From: JAGLYZ01 sp049642725
Lineage (GTDB): Bacteria > Patescibacteriota > Minisyncoccia > Minisyncoccales > JAGMDC01
Assembly (NCBI GenBank): GCA_049642725.1
Contig: JBARPC010000004.1
Location: forward strand, 1-64,000
Direction of reading: 5' to 3'
Length of the DNA: 64,000 nt
A program made the position numbers and the translations under genes. This document shows, one piece after another, positions 56,625 through 64,000 of the stretch (positions within the stretch are counted from its first letter, which is position 1; each line of letters starts with the position of its first letter). The notes under the pieces were generated by a model. The model was not told the origin of the DNA. It saw only the letters and a program-made list of their open reading frames with translations, and did no database searches.

Positions 56625-57191
56625 ATGGACATATATATTTCAATAGCAAAAAAAGCAGTTGAAATTTATATCAATCAAGGAGAAATTATAAAACCGCCAA
56701 AGGATCTGCCTAAAGAATTTTTAAATGAAAAAGCTGGTGTTTTTGTTAATATTGAAAACCAGGGCAAATTACGGGGATGTATCGGCACTTATTTACCAAC
56801 AAAAGAAAATATTGCCCGGGAAATTATTCATAACGCTATTGCTGCGGCTACTGAAGATTATCGCTTCTCCCCTATTCAGGAAGAAGAACTTCCCGAGCTT
56901 TCTTATACTGTATATGTTTTAGATAAACCAGAACAAATAAAGAGCATAGATGAATTAGATCCGAAAAAATACGGCATCCTTGTAAAATCCCAGTCCTTCT
57001 CTCCTGGCTCTGATGTTATTTTTGAACCTGCGCCAAGAGCTAATTCTAAATCAGGATTGCTTCTGCCTGATTTAGAAGGAATAAATACCGTTGAAAAGCA
57101 AATCTCTGTTGCCTGCCAAAAAGGAGGCATAAATCCAGATCTTGAAAAAATAATTATTTATAGATTTACAGTAGAAAAATTTGAGCAATAG
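56625..57191 (+). CDS. AmmeMemoRadiSam system protein A (AMMECR1 domain)
   Basis: A 188-aa AMMECR1-fold protein with the hallmark LRGCIGTYLPTKENIAREI, AAATEDYRFSPIQEEELPELSYTVYVLD, and GLLLPDLEGINTVEKQI. The invariant LRGCIG loop is the proposed active or binding site. It is the third component of the AmmeMemoRadiSam set with the radical SAM and LigB-like genes upstream. The gene probably has its own promoter in the 160-base AT-rich spacer. Confidence 0.9.
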   Translation: MDIYISIAKKAVEIYINQGEIIKPPKDLPKEFLNEKAGVFVNIENQGKLRGCIGTYLPTKENIAREIIHNAIAAATEDYRFSPIQEEELPELSYTVYVLDKPEQIKSIDELDPKKYGILVKSQSFSPGSDVIFEPAPRANSKSGLLLPDLEGINTVEKQISVACQKGGINPDLEKIIIYRFTVEKFEQ

Positions 57192-57197
57192 CGAAAA

Positions 57198-57232
57198 CCC
57201 CCTCCTTTTGCGCAAGCGCGAAAAGAAGGGGG
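57198..57232. repeat. Intergenic palindrome shared with 23S helices
   Basis: A long hairpin: arms CCCCCTCCTTTT and AAAAGAAGGGGG with a GCGCAAGCGC tip. The same sequence occurs, inverted, in 23S at 2973-3006, and the arms recur at 4149-4176. Lying between the AMMECR1 gene and the HhH gene, it could also act as a weak terminator. Confidence 0.75.
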
Positions 57233-57277
57233 TGCACGACTTTGTTGCTCTTCGCTTCGCTCAGAGACAAAATCGGC

Positions 57278-57946
57278 ATGGCTAATGAGAAAATCGCTAA
57301 AATATTATATGAGATAGAAGAATTGTTGAAAATAAAAGGGGTATCTTTTAAACCGCAGGCTTACCATAAAGCTGCTTTGGCTTTGGAAAATTTAGAGGAA
57401 GATATCTTTGATATTTATAAGAAAAGAGGCGTCAAGGGTTTGAAGGAAATTTCCGGGATAGGCAAAAGTATTGCCGATAAAATTGAAGAATATCTGAAAA
57501 AAGGCAGGATTAAATATTATGAGAAATTAAAAGAAGAAACCGCTGTCCGTCAGATTATTACCCATTACTTTCAAACCAAAGGACTTAGCTTGCGCGAGCT
57601 CAAACAAAATGCTAAGAAAAGAAAGATTATTTATTCCCGGTTTACCAGGCCGGCAAAACAGCTTTTGGACTTAGCCGGTTCAATGGAAAAAGCAAAAAAA
57701 GCTATTACAACGGTTGCTGAATGGGCAAAATCCAGAAATCTGGATTATGCTATTGAAACAGTGTTTAAAAAATGGCTGGAATTAGACCGGTTAAAGCCAA
57801 AAGAGATTGTTAAAAAGCCATTTTATAGAGGCGACCCAATGGTCTGGTCAAAATCAAAAAGAAAATGGTATGTTATTGACAAAGACGGCCAATGGCTGGA
57901 ATTTGCCGACAAGGAATTAAAAATTGAGTGGAAAATCGTAAAATAA
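57278..57946 (+). CDS. Helix-hairpin-helix protein with PolX-type N-terminus
   Basis: A 222-aa protein. The N-terminal ~85 residues (ANEKIAKILYEIEELLKIKG, FKPQAYHKAALALENL, LKEISGIGKSIADKIEEYLKKG) match the 8-kDa DNA-binding domain of X-family DNA polymerases with its HhH motif. The polymerase core is absent. Instead come a basic region (ELKQNAKKRKIIYSRF) and a Trp-rich end (DPMVWSKSKRKWYVIDKDGQWLEF). It may bind gapped or nicked DNA. The ATG at 57278 (MANEKI) is preferred over an extension that reads a GC-rich repeat-like stretch. Confidence 0.7.
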   Translation: MANEKIAKILYEIEELLKIKGVSFKPQAYHKAALALENLEEDIFDIYKKRGVKGLKEISGIGKSIADKIEEYLKKGRIKYYEKLKEETAVRQIITHYFQTKGLSLRELKQNAKKRKIIYSRFTRPAKQLLDLAGSMEKAKKAITTVAEWAKSRNLDYAIETVFKKWLELDRLKPKEIVKKPFYRGDPMVWSKSKRKWYVIDKDGQWLEFADKELKIEWKIVK

Positions 57947-57953
57947 TCTATCT

Positions 57954-58514
57954 ATGCTTTCTTTTAATGAATTAGAAAAAGGAATAACAATTATTATAGA
58001 CAAGCAGCCGTATGAAATTTTAGAGGCCTCCCGCCTATTCAAAGGAAGAGGTCATTCTGTTTTACAGGTAAAAATAAAAAATCTTATCACTGGAGCTACT
58101 ATTCCTAAAACATTTCATCCCTCAGATAGTTTTGAAGAAGCAGAGATTAAAAAATTTAAAGCAAAATTTTTGTATTTTCATCGTAGCCAATTTTTCTTTT
58201 GTGAGGAAAAAAATCCCTCCAAGAGATTTAGCTTGGAAGAAAAACAGATTGCCCAGCAATCTAAATTTCTTAAAGCAAACCAAATTGTACAAGGCATTAT
58301 TTTTGATAATAAAGTTATTAATATTTTTCTTCCCATAAAAATAAATTTAAAAGTTATTGAGGCGCCACCCGGAGTCCAGGGCAACCGTTCCCAACCAGGA
58401 ACAAAAACAGTTGTTCTGGAAACAAAAGCAAAAATAGCCTGTCCTTTATTTATAAAACAAGGAGATACAATTGAAATCAATACAGAAACAAGCGAATACG
58501 TCCGCAGAATTTAA
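57954..58514 (+). CDS. efp: Translation elongation factor P
   Basis: EF-P relieves ribosome stalling at polyproline. This 186-aa protein has the three beta domains: KOW-like start (GITIIIDKQPYEILEASRLFKGRGH), central OB domain, and the C-terminal PPGVQGNRSQPGTKTVVLETKAKIACPLFI, a strong family signature. At the loop tip that carries the modified Lys34 in E. coli the sequence is KGRGHS, one residue shorter with Arg32 at the tip. Arginine-type EF-P is known, so a different modification or none is possible. It lies 7 bases after the HhH gene. Confidence 0.93.
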   Translation: MLSFNELEKGITIIIDKQPYEILEASRLFKGRGHSVLQVKIKNLITGATIPKTFHPSDSFEEAEIKKFKAKFLYFHRSQFFFCEEKNPSKRFSLEEKQIAQQSKFLKANQIVQGIIFDNKVINIFLPIKINLKVIEAPPGVQGNRSQPGTKTVVLETKAKIACPLFIKQGDTIEINTETSEYVRRI

Positions 58515-58543
58515 TTGACTTTTTTATTATAATAGCTTATAAT
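58515..58543 (+). promoter_or_regulatory. Promoter of the RRM gene
   Basis: TTGACT (58515-58520), a 17-base spacer and perfect TATAAT (58538-58543). Transcription from near 58550 gives a leader of about 130 bases. Confidence 0.75.
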
Positions 58544-58579
58544 TTAAATTAAATGTAAGTTATCTCAATAGATTTTCTC

Positions 58580-58658
58580 TTTCCTTATACGAATTTTTTA
58601 GGAAGAAAAATTAAAATGAGAAAAGGTCGTCTTGCATAAATAAATTCATATAAGGAAA
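58580..58658 (+). promoter_or_regulatory. Leader of the RRM gene: 17-bp stem and short upstream ORF
   Basis: TTTCCTTATACGAATTT (58580-58596) pairs with AAATTCATATAAGGAAA (58642-58658) with one mismatch. The loop of about 45 bases contains a complete 7-codon frame, MRKGRLA and stop (58616-58639). The stem ends 21 bases before the RRM ATG. The layout suggests temperature-, protein- or translation-dependent control. Confidence 0.65.
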
Positions 58659-58679
58659 TTAAAAAAAATAAGAAAATAT

Positions 58680-59012
58680 ATGAACAAAAAATTGTATATT
58701 GGCGGTTTATCCTACGATACTACTGAAGATGGATTAAAAGATGCTTTTTCTAAAGCCGGCACTGTTGAATCAGCGACTATTATCATTGATAAGGTCTCTG
58801 GCCGTTCAAAAGGATTTGGCTTTGTGGAAATGGCTTCTGAAGAAGAAGCTCAAAAAGCAATGGAAATGTGGAATGAGAAAGAACTTGATGGTCGCACTCT
58901 CACTGTGAATGAAGCTCGCCCTTTGGAGGCTCGTCCTCAAGGGAGAGATTTCAATCGCGGCGGCGGAGGTGGCCGGGATTCTAGGAGGAATGACCGTAAT
59001 AACCGTTGGTAA
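58680..59012 (+). CDS. RRM-domain RNA-binding protein
   Basis: A 110-aa protein with one RNA recognition motif (1-80): RNP2 LYIGGLSY and RNP1 KGFGFVEM, with the usual beta-alpha-beta-beta-alpha-beta spacing. A Gly- and Arg-rich tail (GRDFNRGGGGGRDSRRNDRN) follows. It resembles the cold-induced RNA-binding proteins of cyanobacteria and other bacteria and may act as an RNA chaperone. The long structured leader, promoter and terminator make it a single-gene regulated unit; autoregulation through the leader is a natural hypothesis. Confidence 0.93.
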   Translation: MNKKLYIGGLSYDTTEDGLKDAFSKAGTVESATIIIDKVSGRSKGFGFVEMASEEEAQKAMEMWNEKELDGRTLTVNEARPLEARPQGRDFNRGGGGGRDSRRNDRNNRW

Positions 59013-59040
59013 AAAATAACTGTTATTCTAAACTAAAAAA

Positions 59041-59075
59041 AAACAGCTGCTTGATTCCAAGCAGCTGTTTTTTTT
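59041..59075 (+). terminator. Strong terminator between the RRM gene and xseB
   Basis: A perfect 12-bp stem AAACAGCTGCTT/AAGCAGCTGTTT with a 6-base loop and T-runs on both sides, so it can serve both convergent genes. Confidence 0.88.
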
Positions 59076-59298
59076 AGTTGTCTTCTTTAATATCTACTTC
59101 TTTTTTTATTTCTTCAAATTCGTTTTCAATCTCTTTAAGCCGCTCTTTGCTTGCCTTAATAAGGGCTACCGCCTCTTTTACTTTTTTCAACCCTTCTTCA
59201 ACGTCAATCTCCTTCTGGTCATTAAACCAATCAGTAATTTCAGACAAACGTTTTAGATGATTATTTAAATTTTTGGTATCTGATTTTTTTTCTGGCAT
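59074..59298 (-). CDS. xseB: Exonuclease VII small subunit
   Basis: A 74-aa coiled-coil protein: LNNHLKRLSEITDWFNDQKEIDVEEGLKKVKEA, the XseB pattern, with ALIKASKERLKEIENEFEEI following. Several XseB subunits bind the helical tail of XseA to form exonuclease VII, which degrades single-stranded DNA from both ends. Its start overlaps the 3' end of xseA by 34 bases. Confidence 0.85.
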   Translation of the reverse strand: MPEKKSDTKNLNNHLKRLSEITDWFNDQKEIDVEEGLKKVKEAVALIKASKERLKEIENEFEEIKKEVDIKEDN

Positions 59299-60437
59299 AT
59301 TTTTTTATTCACTTTAACAGAGTGAATATTTTTAACTTCTGAAATAATTTTCCCGTCTGCAACCCTTAAATCTATGTTTTCTCCTATTTTAGTGTCATCA
59401 ATTCGTCTAATTATCTTTCCATAGTGGCTAGCGATGCTGTAACCAAGACGAAGCTGTCGCTCCGGATTATTAAGCTCAACGAGCTTAACAGAATGCTCAA
59501 GTTGCTGGCTGATTACTGACAATAACGACTTAAATCCAAATACAGATTTTTCCCACGAGTTCTTTAGGTTAATTTTAACATTTTCCAACACATTTCCATA
59601 ACCGCCGACAATAGCCATCTCATATCTTTCCAGAAACAGAATAGCCTGTTTCCACGATTCATTAAGAAGCCCTGCGACAGCAGTAGGGGTAGAAACCGAA
59701 ACATCGGCCGCTAAAGCGACAAGCGGTTCATTTTTATGGTGTCCTATTCCTGCGATTACTGGAACCGGAAAGTTAGCCGCCTCTCTAACTAACAATTCAT
59801 TATTAAATGCCATCATTGATTCTAATGATCCTCCGCCGCGAATTATGACAAGAACATCAATATCCTGTTTTTTGAATGTTTTTATTGACAACAAAAGATC
59901 CGCTACTGCCGCTTGACCCTCAACGCGAGAATCAATCATTTTAACTTTAAAACCAAATTTCCCTAAATTATTTAAAAAATCTGCAAGAACCGCACCTTGC
60001 TTTGAGGTAATTATCCCGACCTTCTGTGGATATTTTGGAATTGGTTGTTTTTTATCTTCAGCAAAAACACCTTGTTCGGTTAGTTTTTTCTTTAATCTCT
60101 CATACTCTTTTCTTAATTCACCCTCTCCGGCATATTCAATTGTTTCTGCTATAAAAGAAAATCCATACAATGGATGCATGCTCGGACTTCCGAAAGCAAT
60201 AATTTTATCCCCCATCTTTAATTCAATGCCATAAATACTATATTTAGATTTCCAAATTATACATTTTATCATACTTCCGTCTTTTTCGTCTTTTAAAGAA
60301 AAATAGACATGGCCAGTAGGTCCAAAACTAATCTCGCTTACTTCTCCTATAATTTTTGCTCTATATTTTTTTAATTCTGTATTGAGAATATTAATATATT
60401 CAGAAACAGAAAAAATTTTATCTTTGTTATTCTCCAT
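59265..60437 (-). CDS. xseA: Exonuclease VII large subunit
   Basis: A 390-aa protein: N-terminal OB fold for ssDNA (about 20-100, IIGEVSEISFGPTGHVYFSLKDE), then the catalytic domain with GIITSKQGAVLADFLNNL, VIIRGGGSLESMMAFNNE, AGIGHHKNEPLVALAADVSVSTPTAVA, and a coiled C-terminal tail. It is shorter than the ~450-aa E. coli protein, mainly in the coiled-coil part. Pairs with XseB encoded by the overlapping gene. Confidence 0.93.
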   Translation of the reverse strand: MENNKDKIFSVSEYINILNTELKKYRAKIIGEVSEISFGPTGHVYFSLKDEKDGSMIKCIIWKSKYSIYGIELKMGDKIIAFGSPSMHPLYGFSFIAETIEYAGEGELRKEYERLKKKLTEQGVFAEDKKQPIPKYPQKVGIITSKQGAVLADFLNNLGKFGFKVKMIDSRVEGQAAVADLLLSIKTFKKQDIDVLVIIRGGGSLESMMAFNNELLVREAANFPVPVIAGIGHHKNEPLVALAADVSVSTPTAVAGLLNESWKQAILFLERYEMAIVGGYGNVLENVKINLKNSWEKSVFGFKSLLSVISQQLEHSVKLVELNNPERQLRLGYSIASHYGKIIRRIDDTKIGENIDLRVADGKIISEVKNIHSVKVNKKICQKKNQIPKI

Positions 60438-60481
60438 ACCTTTTTAAAAATAACATATTTTTTTCAAATTTGTCAAACTAA

Positions 60482-63394
60482 TTATCTCTGCGCGAAGTCG
60501 CAGATGTCTTTGAAGTCGCAGAATGTGCATTGCCAGCCAGGCGTTGGGTTGAAATCGCTCTTTTTTATTTCCTCAATTTCTTGGATTATTTTTTCTTTTA
60601 TCCTGTTTTTTTCTTTTTCAGAACCCAGGAAAGACGCTTTTTTGTTGTCGTTTAGATAATGATAAACCAGTTCACTTGGATTTATTTTGAAAATTTCTTC
60701 AGCCGCTATTTGATAAATCAACAATTGCTCTTTATTATCCAAAGCTAATTTTTCTTTTGAATTTCCTGTTTTGTAATCAATAATCACTGCTCCCCCTTGT
60801 TTTTCATCAATCCTGTCTATTCTGCCTCGCAAAGTATTGTCCCTTATTTTCAAATTAAACGGTATTTCCAAAGCCAAAACATTGTTGATTTTTAAAATCT
60901 TTGGCGGATTTTTTGAAAATTCGCTGTAAAAATCTTTAACTATTTTTTTGCCGAGCTTGTAATATTCCTCTTTCTGTTTTTTATTTTCATACCATTCGTC
61001 AATCCAGTTTTTCTCATATATCTCAATAATAGAATCTAATCCCAAAACATTTTCTTTTTCCTTAAATCCTAATAAACTGCTTTGCTTGCTTTTATTGTTT
61101 TCATTTACCTGCTTTAAAAAGGCATATAAAGTGTTGTGCATTGTTTTTCCAAATGAAAACATTGATTTGCCCCTTATCGGAATTTTTAAGATAAAAGCGA
61201 ACTTATACTGCAGAGGGCATTTACTAAAAGCCGCCAATTGCGAAAAAGAAAAATGTTCTGGCAGATAACCAGAATTTATTTTTTCTCTGTCTGCAGAAGG
61301 CACAGATTTTTTTTCTAATAATCCATTAACGAATTTTTCCTCTTTTTCTTCTTTCTGATAGCCCATTTCTGTTAAAAAACGCGACAATTTCTTTTTTCTC
61401 GTCCCGCCGTAATCTTCGGCTGAAGTAAAATAAAGCCCTTTTTTAGCCCTGGTCATTGCCACATAACAGATACGCCTTTCTTCCTGCAGATGGATATCGC
61501 CAGATGGTTTTAAATCTTTAATTAAATCTTCGGGAAGTTCAATCAAATCTTTCCTTTCAATAGTCGGAAACCTTTTATCTACCATATTGACTAAAAAGAC
61601 ATATTTGAATTCTAAGCCCTTAGCTCCGTGGATAGTCATTACTTTTATCATGTCAGGGCCCTGTTCCGGATCAAATTCAAGCCTTCCATCTTCACCTGAT
61701 TCTATTTCCAGATTTATTTCCAGCATAAAATTATTTAAAGTCGGCTCTATTATTGTTTCTTCAAAATTTTTTACTTTTTTATAAAATTGATTAAGCAAAT
61801 CAATCTGTTCTTTGTTTTCTTTATTTACTAAATATTTCAGATAACCTGAATCTTCAAGAAAAGCCACCAGTATTTCTGAAACCGTTTTTTCCTGCGCAAG
61901 GACACTGTGTTTTTTAATTAAACTCAAAACAAAAGCGATTTTTTCCTGTGTCTTTTGGGAAATCCCTGGAATCAAAGGAAGTTCTTCCATTGCTTCATAA
62001 AGCGATTTTGTTTTTTTATGGCTGTATTGCGTAAGCTTTATTATGTCTTGCGGCGGAATTTCCAAAAACGGCATATTTAAAATCCTGTAAACCGCTGTGC
62101 TTTCGTGGTAATTATCCAAAAGCTTGAAATACGAAACAATGTCCAAAACTACGGGCTTGGAATAAAGGCCCTTTGAGGCTAAAAATTGATAAGGCAAGCC
62201 AGCGCGCTCCAGCGCCTTGGTAAAAAGATTTGCCGCATCATTTGCTCTTACCAAAACCGCAAAATCGTTATAAGAAGCATCCTTGTCCTTTTTAAGAATC
62301 TCTAAAATTTTCTTTACTGTTTTTCCGACTTCTTCGTCTAAGCTCTTGGCAAAAATGTGTTCAATCGTCCCGTTTGCTTTTTCCTGGGCAAGCAGTTTTT
62401 TATTAATTTTATTTACGTATTCAAGCCGGTCTGGATCGTTGGCTTTTATAAATCTGTAAGCCAAATCCAAAATATTTTGAGTAGATCTATAATTTTTAAC
62501 CAAAGAAATTTCTTTAGCTTTGGAAAAGTCCTTTTTAAATTGTATGATATTTGAAAAAGAAGCTCCCCTCCACTTATAAATTGATTGATCATCGTCAGCG
62601 CAGACCGTCAGATTATTCTTTGGCTCTGCTAAAATTTTTATAAGTTCATATTGCGCCCAGTTTGTATCCTGAAACTCATCAACTAAAATGTATTTGAATT
62701 TTTCCCTATATTTTTTTAAAATAACCGGCCTTTTTTGAAAAAGCTTTAAACAATAATTAATCAAATCGCCAAAATCCAATGAGCTGTTTTTCAAAAGCAA
62801 ACGTTGATAAACATGATATGCGTTTGCGACTTCTTTTATTCTCTCTGATTCATTGTCTTCAGGCAAATCAGTAAGATTAGTTTTCAGCTCCTCGGCGTAT
62901 TTTAAATAATCTTCTGGATAAATTGCCTGGTCTTTGCAATGAGAAAAATGAGACATCAGGGCCCGGATAAATTTTGTCGGGTTACCCAAAGGCTTGTAAT
63001 AATCAAGCTCAAACCTGTCTAAATTCCGATAAACCAAAAGCCAGCCGGCTGTATTGTCTAAAATTTTGAAATCAGCAGGCAAGCCGATATCCAAGGCATT
63101 GTCCCTTAAAATTCTTTCGCAGAAAGAATGAAAAGTGGAAATCCATAAATCAACATAACCGTAAGGCAAAAGCTTATCAACCCTTTCTTCCATTTCTTCG
63201 GCTGCTTTCTCAGTAAAAGTAACAGCCAGAATTTCCTCTACCTTAGCTTCCCCTTTTTCTATCAAATAAACAATTCTCCGGGTAATAACCGTTGTTTTTC
63301 CTGTTCCAGCGCCAGCAACAATCAAAAGCGGACCATTGCCATGAATCACAGCTTTTCTCTGCTCCTCATTTAGTTTTTTTAAATCCAATGCCAT
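60482..63394 (-). CDS. UvrD/PcrA-like helicase with C-terminal PD-(D/E)XK nuclease
   Basis: A 970-aa single-chain helicase-nuclease. Superfamily 1A motifs: Walker A GAGTGKTT (28-35), VDEFQDTN, DDQSIYKWRGA, VKNYRST, MTIHGAKGLEF and VAMTRAKKGL. The C-terminal RecB-like domain has RGRIDRIDEKQGGAVIIDYKTG, where Asp and the Lys of DYKTG are catalytic. Cysteines SKCPLQYKF and CTFCDFKDIC fit a Fe-S cluster as in AddB/AdnAB. It resembles half of an AddAB or AdnAB complex, so it may do double-strand break end processing. No second subunit is in the window. Confidence 0.88.
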   Translation of the reverse strand: MALDLKKLNEEQRKAVIHGNGPLLIVAGAGTGKTTVITRRIVYLIEKGEAKVEEILAVTFTEKAAEEMEERVDKLLPYGYVDLWISTFHSFCERILRDNALDIGLPADFKILDNTAGWLLVYRNLDRFELDYYKPLGNPTKFIRALMSHFSHCKDQAIYPEDYLKYAEELKTNLTDLPEDNESERIKEVANAYHVYQRLLLKNSSLDFGDLINYCLKLFQKRPVILKKYREKFKYILVDEFQDTNWAQYELIKILAEPKNNLTVCADDDQSIYKWRGASFSNIIQFKKDFSKAKEISLVKNYRSTQNILDLAYRFIKANDPDRLEYVNKINKKLLAQEKANGTIEHIFAKSLDEEVGKTVKKILEILKKDKDASYNDFAVLVRANDAANLFTKALERAGLPYQFLASKGLYSKPVVLDIVSYFKLLDNYHESTAVYRILNMPFLEIPPQDIIKLTQYSHKKTKSLYEAMEELPLIPGISQKTQEKIAFVLSLIKKHSVLAQEKTVSEILVAFLEDSGYLKYLVNKENKEQIDLLNQFYKKVKNFEETIIEPTLNNFMLEINLEIESGEDGRLEFDPEQGPDMIKVMTIHGAKGLEFKYVFLVNMVDKRFPTIERKDLIELPEDLIKDLKPSGDIHLQEERRICYVAMTRAKKGLYFTSAEDYGGTRKKKLSRFLTEMGYQKEEKEEKFVNGLLEKKSVPSADREKINSGYLPEHFSFSQLAAFSKCPLQYKFAFILKIPIRGKSMFSFGKTMHNTLYAFLKQVNENNKSKQSSLLGFKEKENVLGLDSIIEIYEKNWIDEWYENKKQKEEYYKLGKKIVKDFYSEFSKNPPKILKINNVLALEIPFNLKIRDNTLRGRIDRIDEKQGGAVIIDYKTGNSKEKLALDNKEQLLIYQIAAEEIFKINPSELVYHYLNDNKKASFLGSEKEKNRIKEKIIQEIEEIKKSDFNPTPGWQCTFCDFKDICDFAQR

Positions 63395-63408
63395 TGTTTT
63401 ATTTCCAA

Positions 63409-64000
63409 TTATTTTAGATATTTCTTCCCCTTTAGTTTATCTGGAAGTAAATCTTCTTTAGTATACTGCTCATATCCTTTTCCATAATTTAATTTTTTCA
63501 TAAATTTTGTCGGAGCATTCCGCAACGATAAAGGGATTGGCAGATTTCCATGTTTCTTGACATCTTCCATTGCAGATATATAAGCGCTATAAGCGCTTCT
63601 GTCTTTCTTGCTTTTAGACAAATACATTGCGCCATGAGCTAAATTAATACCGCACTCTGGCAGTCCGATTATCTCTACTGCCCTGAATACATCATTTGCC
63701 ACCACTAAAGCTGTTGGCTGAGCTATCCCAATATCTTCAGAAGCAAAAATAACCATTCTTCTTGCTATAAATTTAGGATCCTCTCCAGAATCAATCATCC
63801 TAGCCAGATAATACAAGGCAGCATCTGGCTGGGAAGCTCTCATGCTTTTAATAAAGGCCGAAATAGTATTGTAATGTTCTTCTCCTTTCTTATCATACCT
63901 TAAAAACTTTGACTGAAGAGTATTTTTCAAACTTTCTATGGTAATTTCATTATAAAGCTGGGACGCGCTTTCTAACATTGTAATGGCCTGTCTTGCATCT
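63409..64000 (-). CDS. rarA: Replication-associated recombination protein RarA, C-terminal part
   Basis: The gene runs past the right end of the window. The visible part starts DARQAITMLESA, the end of the AAA+ ATPase domain (sensor 2 region), then a helical tetramerisation domain with HYNTISAFIKSMRASQPDAALYYLARMIDSGEDPKFIARRMVIFASEDIG, a diagnostic stretch of the RarA/MgsA/WRNIP1 family. It ends LPDKLKGKKYLK. RarA acts at stalled forks. An ATG at 63978 is internal; the frame continues upstream to base 64000. Confidence 0.93.
   Translation of the reverse strand, partial: DARQAITMLESASQLYNEITIESLKNTLQSKFLRYDKKGEEHYNTISAFIKSMRASQPDAALYYLARMIDSGEDPKFIARRMVIFASEDIGIAQPTALVVANDVFRAVEIIGLPECGINLAHGAMYLSKSKKDRSAYSAYISAMEDVKKHGNLPIPLSLRNAPTKFMKKLNYGKGYEQYTKEDLLPDKLKGKKYLK

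Overview
The window reads as a chromosome segment of an AT-rich bacterium of the Candidate Phyla Radiation, most likely Parcubacteria (Patescibacteria). It has tightly packed short genes, a complete-looking peptidoglycan and divisome set, ribosomal protein bL9 (kept in Parcubacteria but lost in several other CPR lines, from general knowledge), reduced enzymes such as an aspartyl-tRNA synthetase without the GAD domain, and a standard stop code (TGA is used as a real stop). The placement rests on gene content and style; no 16S gene is present to confirm it.

Layout. 0-2 kb: end of a YkuK-like gene, mnmA and a small-conductance-channel-like membrane protein. 2.1-5.5 kb: an rRNA unit of 23S and 5S only, with its own promoter, a leader with attenuator-like pairing and a terminator. 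5.5-8.5 kb: mreC, mreD and PBP2. 8.6-16.2 kb: lysS, serS, an alpha/beta hydrolase, a membrane-fused MurF-like ligase, a small membrane protein, a FemAB-like transferase and ftsQ. 16.2-19.6 kb: two GT39 glycosyltransferases around a 40-residue membrane protein. 19.6-23.9 kb: grpE, a DUF3467 gene, tRNA-Ile, tRNA-Ala, dnaK, dnaJ, tRNA-Lys. 24-34.6 kb: envelope and isoprenoid genes (GT4, UbiA, flippase-like protein, CtpA, geranylgeranyl-reductase-like protein, uppS), rplI, pyrG, rpmA and a Xer recombinase. 34.7-45.4 kb: secreted and small proteins, gltX, then murG, ftsW, murD, a MurL-like epimerase, mraY and a D,D-carboxypeptidase. 45.4-52.5 kb: aspS, an ABC exporter, a P-loop protein, an APH-like kinase, murC and thpR. 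52.5-57.2 kb: an archaeal-type TFB, the three AmmeMemoRadiSam genes, a structured RNA locus and an odd tRNA. 57.3-64 kb: a HhH protein, efp, an RRM protein, xseB, xseA, a UvrD-nuclease fusion and the end of rarA.

The strongest surprise is the full-length archaeal-type transcription factor B (zinc ribbon, B-reader, B-linker, two cyclin repeats) at 52549-53607. It sits in a bacterial gene neighbourhood and is driven by what looks like a sigma70 promoter. A second theme is small palindromic elements. One family with core GAGAACWGTTCTC lies inside coding frames and adds nearly the same peptide (HYENSSRSV-like) to three unrelated proteins. GC-rich palindromes sit in mnmA, aspS, murD and the hydrolase, and one is shared almost exactly between an intergenic spot and 23S rRNA helices. 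A third theme is RNA: a ~105-110-base structured repeat with compensatory changes lies upstream of both serS and rplI, an unrecognised ncRNA lies at 55.2-55.4 kb, and the RRM gene has a leader with a 17-bp stem and a 7-codon upstream ORF.

Two gene-expression styles can be seen. Several housekeeping genes have a -10 box so close to the start codon that their mRNAs should be leaderless or nearly so. A set of stand-alone, mostly unrecognised genes has consensus sigma70 promoters (17-bp spacer), leaders of about 40 bases or more, and in most cases a Shine-Dalgarno sequence.
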